From NCBI RefSeq assembly GCF_021044935.1, contig NZ_JAJNMP010000002.1, positions 1,054,001 to 1,118,000 on the forward strand: a DNA stretch of 64,000 bases, given 5' to 3'. The position numbers and the translations under genes are program-made. The number at the start of each line of letters is the position of its first letter. Position 1 is the stretch's first letter. Source of the DNA: Agromyces cavernae (GTDB taxonomy: Bacteria > Actinomycetota > Actinomycetes > Actinomycetales > Microbacteriaceae). Positions 24,791 through 33,957 of the stretch are shown piece after piece. Below the pieces are notes generated by a model. That model saw only the letters and a list, made by a program, of their open reading frames with translations. It was not told the DNA's origin and did not search any database.

Positions 24791-26695
24791 CTAGCCCTCG
24801 AGGAGTTCGGAAACTTCGAGCCAGCGAGTTTCGAGGTCGGCGACGGATGCCTCGAGCCCCGCCAGCTCGTCGCCGAGCGCCCCGAGCCCCACGTAGTCGG
24901 ACTGGTCGTGGCGCGCGAGCTTCTCGTGCTGCGCGGCGATCTCGGCCTGCAGCCGTTCGAGCCTGCGGTCGATCGAGCTGAGCTCCTTCTCGGCGGCGCG
25001 GCGTTCCGCGCCGGCGAGTGCGGGTGCGAGCGCGGGCTGTGCAGGTTGAGGAGCCCGCGCAGCGGGCGTCTCGATACCCCGTCGCGCGTCCGGCGCAGCC
25101 GCTCGTGCCGCATCCACGCCCCTGCGCAGTTCGAGATACTGCTCGACCCCGCGCGGAAGGTCGCGCAGGTGCCCGTCGATGATCGCCAGCTGCCGGTCGG
25201 TGACCCGCTCGATGAGGTAGCGGTCGTGCGACACGACGAGCAGCGTGCCCGGCCACGAGTCGAGCAGGTCCTCGATGGCGGCGAGCATGTCGGTATCGAG
25301 GTCGTTGGTCGGCTCATCGAGGATGAGCACGTTCGGTTCCTGCAACAGGATCAGCAGCAGCTGCAGCCGACGCTTCTGCCCGCCCGAGAGGTTCTTCACC
25401 GGCGTCGAGAGCTGCGCGTTCGTGAAGCCGAGCCGCTCGAGCAGCTGTCCGGGCGTGAGCTCGACCGACTTCGAGCCTTCGCCGACCTTGTACGACGTGC
25501 GCTGTTCGGCGACGACCGCGCTGACCCGCTGGTCGGCCCACTCGGCGAGTTCGGCGAGCTCCTGGCTGAGGGTCGCGATCTTCACGGTCTTGCCGCGCTT
25601 CACTCGCCCCGTCGTGGGCGCCACCGCGCCCGTGACGAGGCCGAGCAGTGTCGACTTGCCGGCGCCGTTCACGCCGAGGATCCCGGTGCGCTCCCCAGGC
25701 GCGATGCGCCACTCGAGTTCGTGCAGCACGGTCTTCACCGCTGGTTGAGGAGCGCCCGGCGAAGCCGGAGGCGTCTCGAGACCGCCGGTCGCGGCATCCG
25801 CAACCGGGTATTCGACCGACACGTCGATGAGGTCGACGACGTCCTTGCCGAGCCGCGACACCGCGAGCCGGCTGAGCTCGACCGGGTTGCGCACGGGCGG
25901 TTCGTTCTCGATGAGCTGGTTCGCCGCCTCGATGCGGAACTTCGGCTTCGAGGTGCGCGCGGGCGCGCCGCGACGAAGCCAGGCGAGTTCCTTGCGCATG
26001 AGGTTCTGGCGCTTCGCCTCGGATGCCGCGGCCATGCGATCGCGTTCGACGCGCTGCAGCACGTAGGCGGCGTACCCGCCCTCGAAGGGCTCGACGATGC
26101 CGTCGTGCACCTCCCACGTGGCCGTGCAGACCTCGTCGAGGAACCACCGGTCGTGGGTGACGACGACGAGCGCGCCGGCGTTCGCACCCCACCGTGCCTT
26201 CAGGTGCCCGGCGAGCCAGGCGATGCCCTCGACGTCGAGGTGGTTCGTGGGCTCGTCGAGGAACACGACGTCCCACTCGCCGACGAGCAGTGCGGCGAGC
26301 CCGACCCGTCGCCGCTGCCCACCCGAGAGGCTTGCGATCTGCGCCTGCCACGGGACATCCGCCAGCAGGCCGGCGATGACATCGCGGACCTTCGCGTCGC
26401 CTGCCCACACGTGTTCCTCGATGCCGCCGACGACCGCCTCGGCGACCGTGAGGCCCGGGTCGACGACGTCGGCCTGGTCGAGCATGCCGATGCGGATGCC
26501 GCGACGCAGCGTCACCCGTCCGCCATCGGGTTCGAGGCGGCCCGCGAGCAGCTTCAGGAGGGTCGACTTGCCGTCGCCGTTGCGGCCGACGACGCCGATG
26601 CGGTCGCCCTCGTCGATGCCGAGGGTGACCTCGTCGAAGACGGTGCGCGTCGGGAACTCGAGGTGCAGGCGCTCGGCGCCGAGGAGGTGTGCCAT
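24791..26695 (-). CDS. ABC-F family ATPase (Uup/EttA-like ribosome factor)
   Basis: A 634-residue soluble protein with two ABC domains and no membrane part. Domain 1: GRNGDGKST at 37-45, LSGGQRRRVGLA, FLDEPTNHLD. Domain 2: GVNGAGKST, LSGGQKRRLQL, ILDEPTNDLD. The C-terminal stretch AGAERRAAEKELSSIDRRLERLQAEI is a coiled coil as in Uup. ABC-F proteins act on the ribosome or on branched DNA. Unusually, two REP-type palindromes lie in frame inside the gene and encode near-identical linkers, GGLETPPASPGAPQPAV at about 304-320 and GIETPAARAPQPAQPA at about 538-553, both at domain junctions. Last gene of the rsmA/ispE run. Confidence 0.94.
   Translation of the reverse strand: MAHLLGAERLHLEFPTRTVFDEVTLGIDEGDRIGVVGRNGDGKSTLLKLLAGRLEPDGGRVTLRRGIRIGMLDQADVVDPGLTVAEAVVGGIEEHVWAGDAKVRDVIAGLLADVPWQAQIASLSGGQRRRVGLAALLVGEWDVVFLDEPTNHLDVEGIAWLAGHLKARWGANAGALVVVTHDRWFLDEVCTATWEVHDGIVEPFEGGYAAYVLQRVERDRMAAASEAKRQNLMRKELAWLRRGAPARTSKPKFRIEAANQLIENEPPVRNPVELSRLAVSRLGKDVVDLIDVSVEYPVADAATGGLETPPASPGAPQPAVKTVLHELEWRIAPGERTGILGVNGAGKSTLLGLVTGAVAPTTGRVKRGKTVKIATLSQELAELAEWADQRVSAVVAEQRTSYKVGEGSKSVELTPGQLLERLGFTNAQLSTPVKNLSGGQKRRLQLLLILLQEPNVLILDEPTNDLDTDMLAAIEDLLDSWPGTLLVVSHDRYLIERVTDRQLAIIDGHLRDLPRGVEQYLELRRGVDAARAAAPDARRGIETPAARAPQPAQPALAPALAGAERRAAEKELSSIDRRLERLQAEIAAQHEKLARHDQSDYVGLGALGDELAGLEASVADLETRWLEVSELLEG
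25044..25080. repeat. REP-type palindrome inside the ABC-F coding sequence (copy 1)
   Basis: GGTTGAGGAGCCCGCGCAGC continuing GGGCGTCTCGATACC. The outer blocks match the REP pair at 411-498 and the core CCCGCGCAGCGGG is a hairpin. On the minus strand it is translated as part of the linker before the C-terminal coiled coil. Confidence 0.8.
25743..25783. repeat. REP-type palindrome inside the ABC-F coding sequence (copy 2)
   Basis: GGTTGAGGAGCGCCCGGCGA continuing AGCCGGAGGCGTCTCGAGACC. It has the same ends as the other copies with a different hairpin core (CCGGCGAAGCCGG). It is translated as the linker just before the second ABC domain, in the same reading frame as copy 1. Confidence 0.8.
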
Positions 26696-26760
26696 GTCCA
26701 GTCGAGCCTAGTCGCCGCGCTGCGGCGCGAACTCAGCGGCGAGACCTCAGCGGCGAGACC

Positions 26761-27693
26761 TCAGCTGTGCAGTACGCGTGCCCCGTGCACCGGGCCGTGC
26801 ACGTGCACCGCGGTGAGCCGCGCGGCGGACAGCGCGACCTGGAGATCGATCGCCGTATCGGCGTCGTCGACGAGGAACGCGATCGTCGGCCCCGATCCCG
26901 ACACGATCCCCGCGAGCGCTCCGTGCACTTCGCCGAGCTCGAGGATGCCGCCGAGTCCGGGGGCGAGGCCGATCGCGGCCGCCTGCAGGTCGTTGTGCAG
27001 GGCGTCGGCCAGCAAGCGAGGGTCGCCGGCGCGCAATGCCTGCAGCACGCCGGTGTCGACCGCCGGCGCCGCGCTACCGGGATTCAGGTCGGGAAAGCCC
27101 GCGCGCCGCCGGTCGAGCTCGCGGTACACGCCCGGTGTCGAGAGCCCGAACTCCGCGACCGCGAGCACCCAGTGGAACGAGCCGGTGGCGAGCGCGGGGC
27201 TCAGCCGGTCACCCCGCCCCGTGCCGATGGCGGTTCCCCCGGTGAGCGCGAACGGCACGTCGGCGCCGAGCTTCGCGGCGAGCGCGTGCAGTTCCTCCTT
27301 CGGCAGTCCGGTGCCCCACAGGGCGTCGCACGCGACGAGCGTGGCCGCGGCATCGGCCGAGCCGCCGCCCATGCCGCCCGCGATCGGCACGTTCTTCTCG
27401 ATCTCGAGGCGCACGCCGCCGGGCACTCCGACGGTGCGTGCGAGCAGCTTCGCCGCCTTGATCGCGAGGTTCGACCCGTCGGTGACGAGGCCCGACGTGT
27501 CGATCGAGCCGCTGAAGCTGACGCTGAACTCGTCGTCGCTCCAAGCCCGCACGTCTTCGTAGAGCGAGACGGCCTGGTAGGCCGTGGCGACATCGTGATA
27601 TCCGTCGGGCTGCACCGCGCCGACTCGCATGAACAGGTTGATCTTGCCCGGCGCCCGCACGTGCACTGCCTCGTCGGCCCAGGCGATCGTCAT
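26761..27693 (-). CDS. ispE: 4-diphosphocytidyl-2-C-methyl-D-erythritol kinase
   Basis: Fourth step of the non-mevalonate isoprenoid pathway. The 310-residue GHMP kinase has [22 protein letters not shown] at the N-terminus, the phosphate loop [40 protein letters not shown] and the C-terminal [11 protein letters not shown]. Order rsmA-ispE-ABC-F is conserved in actinobacteria; here a DUF4287-like gene is placed between rsmA and ispE. Short tandem CGGCGAGACCTCA copies occur just after its stop codon. Confidence 0.97.
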   Translation of the reverse strand: MTIAWADEAVHVRAPGKINLFMRVGAVQPDGYHDVATAYQAVSLYEDVRAWSDDEFSVSFSGSIDTSGLVTDGSNLAIKAAKLLARTVGVPGGVRLEIEKNVPIAGGMGGGSADAAATLVACDALWGTGLPKEELHALAAKLGADVPFALTGGTAIGTGRGDRLSPALATGSFHWVLAVAEFGLSTPGVYRELDRRRAGFPDLNPGSAAPAVDTGVLQALRAGDPRLLADALHNDLQAAAIGLAPGLGGILELGEVHGALAGIVSGSGPTIAFLVDDADTAIDLQVALSAARLTAVHVHGPVHGARVLHS

Positions 27694-27734
27694 GGTTCCA
27701 CGCTATCCCACGGGTCGCCGGCGACGTCGGCGGC

Positions 27735-28277
27735 TCAGCCGACGGATGCGAGCCATCCGCGCATGCGCGTCTTGACGTCGACGAGGCGCGCGTCGTCGGG
27801 CATGCGGCCCCACACGAGCCCGATCGACGCCTTGCCGCCCGGGCGATCGCTCGATGAGGCGAGCACGTACTCGCCGTCATCGAGCGGGAACCGCGCGGTC
27901 GGGTGCTTCGCGTCGAGGTTGAGCGCGAGCGGCTCGGTGCCGAGCTCATCGGTCACGACCGCGACGAGCGCGCGCAGCGCCTCGGTCTTCTCGAGCGCGA
28001 CCGTGCGGGTGACGCTCGCCTCGAAGGTTCCGTCCTGCCGTTGACCCGGGCGGCGGATGCCCCGTGCCTGTTCGTAGGCGACGGTGATGTTCTGGCTCCA
28101 CCACGGATCGACGCGCTGCTCGCCTACGAGCCAGGTCGCGATGTCGCGGTGCTTCCACCCGGCGGCTCCCGCCGCATCGAGCAGGCCGAACCACTCGTCG
28201 CGGCCGCGGCCCGTGGCCGCGCGCACGGCGTCGTCGCCGACGCCGTCGGTGTTGGAGCCGACTGCATGTGATGCCAT
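27735..28277 (-). CDS. DUF4287-like protein with SRPBCC-type C-terminus
   Basis: A 180-residue soluble protein. The first half, DEWFGLLDAAGAAGWKHRDIATWLVGEQRVDPWWSQNITVAYEQARG, matches the DUF4287 pattern (a helical domain with a conserved WW pair). The second half, from FEASVTRTVALEKTEALRALV to RPGGKASIGLVWGRMPDDARL, looks like a START/SRPBCC fold. Function unknown. It lies 9 bases after rsmA and 41 before ispE, so it is cotranscribed with housekeeping genes. Confidence 0.8.
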   Translation of the reverse strand: MASHAVGSNTDGVGDDAVRAATGRGRDEWFGLLDAAGAAGWKHRDIATWLVGEQRVDPWWSQNITVAYEQARGIRRPGQRQDGTFEASVTRTVALEKTEALRALVAVVTDELGTEPLALNLDAKHPTARFPLDDGEYVLASSSDRPGGKASIGLVWGRMPDDARLVDVKTRMRGWLASVG

Positions 28278-28286
28278 GAGTCGACG

Positions 28287-29165
28287 CTACCGCGCCCGCG
28301 CGATGCGCAGGAAGTCGTCCACGGTCAGCTGCTCGCCGCGCGACTCGGGATCGATCTCCGCCCGCGCGAGCACCGCGGTCGCCGCCGCCGAGGATCCGCC
28401 GAGCACGCCCGAGAGCGCCTGCCGCAGCATCTTGCGCCGCTGCTGGAACGCCGAATCGATGATCGCGAACGTGGCGGCACGTTCGGCGTCGGTGCCGGGG
28501 GCGTCACCGCGCTCGAAGCCGACGAGCACCGAATCGACGTTCGGCACGGGCCAGAACACCATGCGCGACACCTGGCCGGCGATGCGCCAGCGGCCGTACC
28601 AGGCGGCCTTCGCACTCGGTGCGCCGTAGACCTTCGATCCGGGCTCGGCGGCGAGGCGATGCCCGACCTCGGCCTGCACCATGACGATGCCCGACCGCAG
28701 CGACGGGAAGTGTTCGAGCAGGTGCAGGAGCACGGGCACCGAGACGTTGTACGGCAGGTTCGCGACAAGGCGCACCGGTTCGCGCGGCAGCTCGGTGACC
28801 CGCAGCGCGTCGTCATGCACGACGGCGAGCTCGGTGCCGGGCTGCATGATGCGCACCGTGTGCGGCAGCTGCTCGGCGAGGCGGCGGTCGATCTCGACGG
28901 CGACGACGGATGCCCCGGCCTCGAGCAACCCGAGCGTGAGCGAGCCGAGTCCGGGGCCGATCTCGAGCACGGTCTCACCACGCACGACGCCCGCGGTCTG
29001 CACGATGCGCCGCACGGTGTTGGCGTCGTGCACGAAGTTCTGCCCGAGTTTCTTCGTGGGCGTGACGTCGAGCAGCTGCGCGAGGTCGCGGATCTCCGCC
29101 GGCCCCAGCAGCCGCGGCGTCGCGACGGCTCCGTTACCCTCTGCCTCATGCCGGTGGGCGTTCAC
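28287..29165 (-). CDS. rsmA: 16S rRNA (adenine1518-N6/adenine1519-N6)-dimethyltransferase
   Basis: Dimethylates two adenines in helix 45 of 16S rRNA. The 292-residue protein has [20 protein letters not shown], the SAM motif [27 protein letters not shown], and the catalytic [16 protein letters not shown], followed by [15 protein letters not shown]. The GTG start is about 15 bases after tatD. Other in-frame starts are not well supported, so the extreme N-terminus is tentative. Confidence 0.97.
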   Translation of the reverse strand: MNAHRHEAEGNGAVATPRLLGPAEIRDLAQLLDVTPTKKLGQNFVHDANTVRRIVQTAGVVRGETVLEIGPGLGSLTLGLLEAGASVVAVEIDRRLAEQLPHTVRIMQPGTELAVVHDDALRVTELPREPVRLVANLPYNVSVPVLLHLLEHFPSLRSGIVMVQAEVGHRLAAEPGSKVYGAPSAKAAWYGRWRIAGQVSRMVFWPVPNVDSVLVGFERGDAPGTDAERAATFAIIDSAFQQRRKMLRQALSGVLGGSSAAATAVLARAEIDPESRGEQLTVDDFLRIARAR

Positions 29166-29180
29166 GCCGCACCCCGCTCA

Positions 29181-30071
29181 TCAGTCCCCCGCACGGGGCT
29201 CATCATGCCACGAGCCGTACACCGCCACGGTATTCGACGCGAGCTGCGCGCAGAACTCGTCGAGATCGGCCCCGAGAACCTCTGCCATGAACCGCGCGGT
29301 GTGCGGCACCAGGTAGGGCGCGTTCGGGCGGCCGCGCAGCGGCGCCGGGGTGAGGTACGGCGCATCGGTCTCGACGAGGATGCGGTCGGCCGGCAGCACG
29401 CGCAGCGCCTCGCGCAGGTTCTCGGCGTTCTTGAACGTGATGTTGCCGGCGAACGAGCAGTACCAGCCCTCGTCGCCCGCGAGTCGCGCGAGGTCGTCGT
29501 CGCCCGAGAAGCAGTGGAACACGGTGCGCTCGGGCGCCCCCACGCGGCGCAGTGTCGCGACCACGTCGTCGTGCGCATCGCGGTCGTGGATCTGCAGCGC
29601 CAGCCCGTGCCGCTTGGCGATGTCGATGTGCGCCTCGAACGAGCGGAACTGGGCCGGCCGGCCGGCCTCGTCGGTACGGAAGTAGTCGAGCCCGGTCTCG
29701 CCGATCGCGCGCACCCGCGGCCGGGCGGCGAGCTCGTCGATGACGGCGAGCGCCGCGTCGAGGGCGCCGGATGCCTCGAGCTCGGGAGCCTCGTTGGGGT
29801 GCAGCGCCACCGCGGCGAGGAGGCGCGGCTCGCGCTCGGCCACCTCGGCCGACCAGCGGCTCGTCACGACGTCGGTGCCGACCTGCACGGCACCCGCCAC
29901 CCCGACCGACGCCGCACGCTCGAGGTGCTCGTGCACATCGAGCGGCAGGGCGCCGTCGGCGATCTCGAGATGGGTGTGGTTGTCGTACACGGGCACCGCG
30001 AGCGGTTCGGGCGCGGGCGGGTACTCGACCGCTCGGCCGCCGTCGGCGCGCGTGCGCAGGTGCGCGGTCAC
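29181..30071 (-). CDS. tatD: TatD family metal-dependent DNase
   Basis: A 296-residue TIM-barrel hydrolase. Metal ligands are visible as the histidines in YDNHTHLEIA, the glutamate in IGETGLDYFRTD, the histidines of IHDRDAHDD and FHCFSGDDD, and the aspartate in VETDAPYLTP. The GTG start 10 bases after the metG stop codon fits a coupled operon; the translation begins VTAHLRTRADGG before the conserved PVYDNHTH block, so a shorter N-terminus is possible. The order metG-tatD-rsmA is conserved in actinobacteria. Confidence 0.94.
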   Translation of the reverse strand: MTAHLRTRADGGRAVEYPPAPEPLAVPVYDNHTHLEIADGALPLDVHEHLERAASVGVAGAVQVGTDVVTSRWSAEVAEREPRLLAAVALHPNEAPELEASGALDAALAVIDELAARPRVRAIGETGLDYFRTDEAGRPAQFRSFEAHIDIAKRHGLALQIHDRDAHDDVVATLRRVGAPERTVFHCFSGDDDLARLAGDEGWYCSFAGNITFKNAENLREALRVLPADRILVETDAPYLTPAPLRGRPNAPYLVPHTARFMAEVLGADLDEFCAQLASNTVAVYGSWHDEPRAGD

Positions 30072-30081
30072 GTCGTACCGC

Positions 30082-31641
30082 TCACTCGGCGACCTCGACG
30101 CGCGGGAACAGCGCCTCGAGCGGCGCGACCTGCGTGCCGACGGGCCACTCGTTCGCACGGTCGATGCGCTGGTCCTGCACGTCGCCCGGCGCGCCGAGCG
30201 CGGTCCAGAGCTTGGCCGTGGCCACGGGAAGCACGGGCGAGAGCAGCACGGCGAGCGTTCCCAGCCCGTGATAGGCGGTGGCGAGCACCGTCTCGAGCCG
30301 CTCGCGCTTCGCCGGGTCCTTGGCGAGCGTCCACGGCTCTTCGATCGTGAGGTAGCCGTTCAGCGCGTCGACGAGTTCCCACGCGGCGCCGATCGCGTCA
30401 TGGATCGCGATGCGCCCGATGGCCGACCACGAGTCATCCGTCGCCCGCTGCTCGATCGCACCGATCTCGCGGTCGGCGTCGGAGAGTTCGCCGGCCGACG
30501 GCACCGCGCCGTCGCAGTAGCGAGTGATCATCGCGATGACGCGCGATGCGAGGTTGCCGAAGCCGTTGGCGAGCTCGGCCTGGTACCGCGCCGCGAGGTC
30601 TTCCCACGAGAACGAGCCGTCTTGGCCGAACGCGATCGCGCGCAGGAAGTAGTAGCGGAACGCGTCGGAGCCGAAGGTCTCGGTGATCTGCTCGGGCGCG
30701 ATGCCGGTGAGCTTCGACTTCGACATCTTCTCGCCGCCGACGAGCAGCCAACCGTGCCCGAAGACGCCCGTCGGCACCTCGAGGCCGGCCGCCATGAGCA
30801 TCGCCGGCCAGATGACGGCGTGGAAGCGCAGGATGTCTTTGCCGATGAGGTGCTGCGCCGGCCAGCGGCGCGCGAACTGCTCGTCGTCGTCGCCGTAGCC
30901 GACGGCCGTGATGTAGTTGAGCAGCGCGTCGAACCACACGTAGACCACGTGGGACTCGTCCCACGGGACCTTCACACCCCAGTCGAACGTGGATCGCGAG
31001 ATCGACAGGTCGGCCAGGCCCGACTTCACGAACGAGACCGCCTCGTTGCGCGCCGACTCGGGCTGCACGAAGTCGGGCCGCTCGTCGTAGAGCGCGAGCA
31101 GCTTGTCGGCGAACGCCGACATGCGGAAGAAGTAGTTCTTCTCGTGCAGCAGCTCGACGGGCTTCGAGTGGATCGCGCAGACGAGCTGGCCCTCGTACTC
31201 CCCCGTTCCCTGCACGAGCTCGGACTGCTGCTTGTACTCCTCGCAGCCGACGCAGTAGTAGCCCTCGTACTCGCCCGTGTAGATGTGTCCGTCGTCGTAG
31301 AGCTTCTGCAGGAACTTCTGCACGTTGCGCTCGTGGCGCTCCTCGGTCGTGCGGATGAAGTCGTCGTTCGCGATGTCGACCGTGGCGAGCAGCGGCTCCC
31401 ACGCCTCGTCGACGAGCTTGTCGGCCCACTCCTTCGGCGTCACGCCGTTCGCCGTCGCCGTGCGCAGGATCTTCTGGCCGTGCTCGTCGGTGCCCGTGAG
31501 CATCCACGTGTCGTCACCCGCCTGGCGGTGCCAGCGCGCGAGCACGTCGGCGGCAACCTCGGTGTAGGCGTGCCCGATGTGGGGCACGTCATTCACGTAG
31601 AAAATGGGCGTGGTGATGTAGAACGAGGAGCCGTCGGCCAT
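30082..31641 (-). CDS. metG: Methionyl-tRNA synthetase
   Basis: Charges tRNA-Met. The 519-residue class I synthetase has FYITTPIFYVNDVPHIGHAY with the HIGH signature at about 21-24, a zinc/knuckle region with CVGCEEYK, and KMSKSKLTG as the KMSKS loop. The WFDALLNYITAVG segment is also typical. It lacks the C-terminal tRNA-binding domain, like other actinobacterial enzymes of this length. First gene of the metG-tatD-rsmA-ispE run. Confidence 0.98.
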   Translation of the reverse strand: MADGSSFYITTPIFYVNDVPHIGHAYTEVAADVLARWHRQAGDDTWMLTGTDEHGQKILRTATANGVTPKEWADKLVDEAWEPLLATVDIANDDFIRTTEERHERNVQKFLQKLYDDGHIYTGEYEGYYCVGCEEYKQQSELVQGTGEYEGQLVCAIHSKPVELLHEKNYFFRMSAFADKLLALYDERPDFVQPESARNEAVSFVKSGLADLSISRSTFDWGVKVPWDESHVVYVWFDALLNYITAVGYGDDDEQFARRWPAQHLIGKDILRFHAVIWPAMLMAAGLEVPTGVFGHGWLLVGGEKMSKSKLTGIAPEQITETFGSDAFRYYFLRAIAFGQDGSFSWEDLAARYQAELANGFGNLASRVIAMITRYCDGAVPSAGELSDADREIGAIEQRATDDSWSAIGRIAIHDAIGAAWELVDALNGYLTIEEPWTLAKDPAKRERLETVLATAYHGLGTLAVLLSPVLPVATAKLWTALGAPGDVQDQRIDRANEWPVGTQVAPLEALFPRVEVAE

Positions 31642-31671
31642 ACGTGCAATCTTATGGGCGAGCGGATGACC

Positions 31672-32811
31672 CTACTCGACAGATGACTGCGCTGCCGCCT
31701 TCCTCTCCCGCTCCTCGCGGTGCCGGCGCCGCACGCTGCCGTCGCCGATTGCCGGCGGTACGGCCTCCTCCACATCGAGATGCGCATGCGGCGTCGGCAC
31801 GCCCAGTGTGACGTCCTGTTCCTTGATCGCGGGTTCCTTGACCTTCTGCCCGGGGTAGTCGACGACCCGCAGCCCGAGCACGATCTTTCCGGGCGCCTCA
31901 CGACGGTCGAGCGCCCGGTAGGCGTCGGCGATCGAGTCCAGCGGGAACACGTCGGCGATGGGCAGACGTGCACGACGGGCGGCCACGAGCGCGGCGACCC
32001 GGCCGAGGGCGACGACGTCACCCGGGTAGAGCTCGACCGCGTCGGATCCGCGCACCGCATCCCAGTCCAGGATCGTGAGGATCCGCGAGCGCGGCACCCC
32101 GAGCTTGATCGCCTCGTGCGTCTGCCCGCCGAGGAAGTCGAGGAACGCGCTCACCGGGCGGCCGCCCGCGGGGTGGTTGGGGTCGTCGCCCAGTGCCCGC
32201 ACGCGATCGGCGAGCCCGGGACCGTACGCCATCGGAATGACGCCGAACTGGCGCAGGAAGTCGAATCGCATCTCGGCGCAGGTGCCGATCACGGTGGCGC
32301 CCTTCATCCGCGCGAACTGCGCGGCGAGGCATCCGACCCCGCCCGCCGCCGCGGTGATGACGACCTCGTCGCTCGGTCCCAATCCCAGGCCCTCGATGGC
32401 GGTCCACGCCGTGGTGCCGGCGACGTACAGCGAACCGGCCACCTCCCACGTCAGCGATGGCGGCTTGGGCAGCAGTTGCCGCTCGGGCACGGCGACATAC
32501 GTCGCCTGCGCGCCGCGGTCGACGTACCCCATGACCTCGTCACCGCGTGCGAACTGCTGCACGCCGGGTCCGACCGCGACGACGACGCCGGCGAGGTCGC
32601 GACCCTGCGGCGACGGAAGCTCGACCGGCCACCGCTCGGGGTGGTCGCCGCGCCGTATCGCGCTCTCGACGGGGTTCAACCCCGTCGCGAACACCTCGAC
32701 GAGCACCTCGCCCTCGCCCGGCTCGGGCGTCGGCACCTCGACGACCTCGAGCACCTCTGGGCCGCCGAACTCGGCGAATCGGACTGCGTGGGTTCGAAGC
32801 GTGTGGTCCAT
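31672..32811 (-). CDS. NADP-dependent oxidoreductase, quinone oxidoreductase (MDR) family
   Basis: A 379-residue medium-chain dehydrogenase without the structural zinc cysteines. It begins HAVRFAEFGGPEVLEVVEVPTPEPGEGEVLVEV, has LNPVESAIRRGD, QGRDLAGVVVAVG and the NADP motif AAAGGVGCLAAQFARMKGA. An extra C-terminal tail of about 50 charged residues follows the normal end (KIVLGLRVVDYPG), including PTPHAHLDVEEAVPP. GGAGGTG precedes the ATG. It sits between rsmI and metG on the same strand; substrate unknown. Confidence 0.88.
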   Translation of the reverse strand: MDHTLRTHAVRFAEFGGPEVLEVVEVPTPEPGEGEVLVEVFATGLNPVESAIRRGDHPERWPVELPSPQGRDLAGVVVAVGPGVQQFARGDEVMGYVDRGAQATYVAVPERQLLPKPPSLTWEVAGSLYVAGTTAWTAIEGLGLGPSDEVVITAAAGGVGCLAAQFARMKGATVIGTCAEMRFDFLRQFGVIPMAYGPGLADRVRALGDDPNHPAGGRPVSAFLDFLGGQTHEAIKLGVPRSRILTILDWDAVRGSDAVELYPGDVVALGRVAALVAARRARLPIADVFPLDSIADAYRALDRREAPGKIVLGLRVVDYPGQKVKEPAIKEQDVTLGVPTPHAHLDVEEAVPPAIGDGSVRRRHREERERKAAAQSSVE

Positions 32812-32926
32812 GCGCACCTCCACCGTCGTTCGGCACCAGTTGTGCATTCGGCACCGTCGTGCTAGTGCAATTGTCCGCCAGATCCGGTGGAAACGACAGG
32901 GGCTTGTGCCCCTTCCGGGGGACGCG

Positions 32927-33751
32927 CTACGCGTCGCGGCGAGCGGCGAGGGCCGCTTCGTACAGGTCGCGCTTGCCGAGGCCGGTCTCACCGGCGACGA
33001 GCGCGGCGGCGTCCTTCAGCCGGGTTCCGGATGCCGCGAGCTCGAGCACCCGCCCGAGTGCGCCCTCGGGGTCGGCCGCGACGACGTCGGCACCGCCCAC
33101 GACGATCACGATCTCGCCCCGCACCCCCGTCTCGGCCCACTCGGCGAGTTCGCCGAGTGGGCCGCGTCGCACCTCCTCGTGCAGCTTCGTGAGCTCACGG
33201 CACACCGCGGCGGGCCGGGTGGCGCCGAAGCCCTCTGCGAGCGCCGCGAGACTCGCGGCGAGCCGAGACGGCGACTCGAAGAACAGCAGGGTGCGCCGGT
33301 CGCCCGCGAGCTCGGCGATGCGGCGGGCTCGATCGCCGGCCTTGCGCGGCAGGAACCCCTCGAACGCGAAGCGGTCGGTGGGCAGGCCCGACACGGCGAG
33401 CGCGGTGACGACCGCCGAGGGCCCCGGGATCGCGGTGACCTCGACTCCCGCCTCGGCGGCCGCGGCGACGAGCGGGAACCCGGGGTCCGAGACGGTGGGC
33501 ATGCCCGCGTCGCTCAGCACGAGCAGGTCGGTCTCGCGTGCCAGCTCCACGAGTTCGCCCGCTTTCTGCCGCTCGTTGTGCTCGTGCAGCGCGATGAGTC
33601 GTGGCCGGTTCGCGATGCCGAGTCCGGCGAGCAGGCGCTGCGTCACACGGGTGTCTTCGGATGCCACGACCGTGGCCGTCTCGAGCGCCTCACGCAGTCG
33701 CGCCGACGCGTCGCCGAGGTTGCCGATGGGCGTCGCCGCGAGGATGATCAT
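32927..33751 (-). CDS. rsmI: 16S rRNA (cytidine1402-2'-O)-methyltransferase
   Basis: Methylates the ribose of C1402 in 16S rRNA. The 274-residue protein has the family start IILAATPIGNLGDASARL, then ASEDTRVTQRLLAGLGI, LVLSDAGMPTVSDPGFPLV, IPGPSAVVTALAVSGLPTDRFAFEGFLPRK and CRELTKLHEEVRRG. In actinobacteria rsmI is usually back to back with the protein O-mannosyltransferase gene; here about 20 kb of other genes separate them. Confidence 0.97.
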   Translation of the reverse strand: MIILAATPIGNLGDASARLREALETATVVASEDTRVTQRLLAGLGIANRPRLIALHEHNERQKAGELVELARETDLLVLSDAGMPTVSDPGFPLVAAAAEAGVEVTAIPGPSAVVTALAVSGLPTDRFAFEGFLPRKAGDRARRIAELAGDRRTLLFFESPSRLAASLAALAEGFGATRPAAVCRELTKLHEEVRRGPLGELAEWAETGVRGEIVIVVGGADVVAADPEGALGRVLELAASGTRLKDAAALVAGETGLGKRDLYEAALAARRDA

Positions 33752-33957
33752 GCACTCAGTCTGCTCTACAGACCGCAACGGTCACCCATGCTGCGGCCAG
33801 GCGAGCGGTCCTTCGTTGTCGGCGCGGCCCCCTGACTCGGGATGGCGGCACCTGGCGGGTGCGGGGAGGATGGAGGTCGACGAATCGGCTCTGCCTCAGG
33901 AGCGTCGCGACGTACGGCACCGCGTGCCGGCAGACGAGCCGAGGGAAGGCGAGGACG

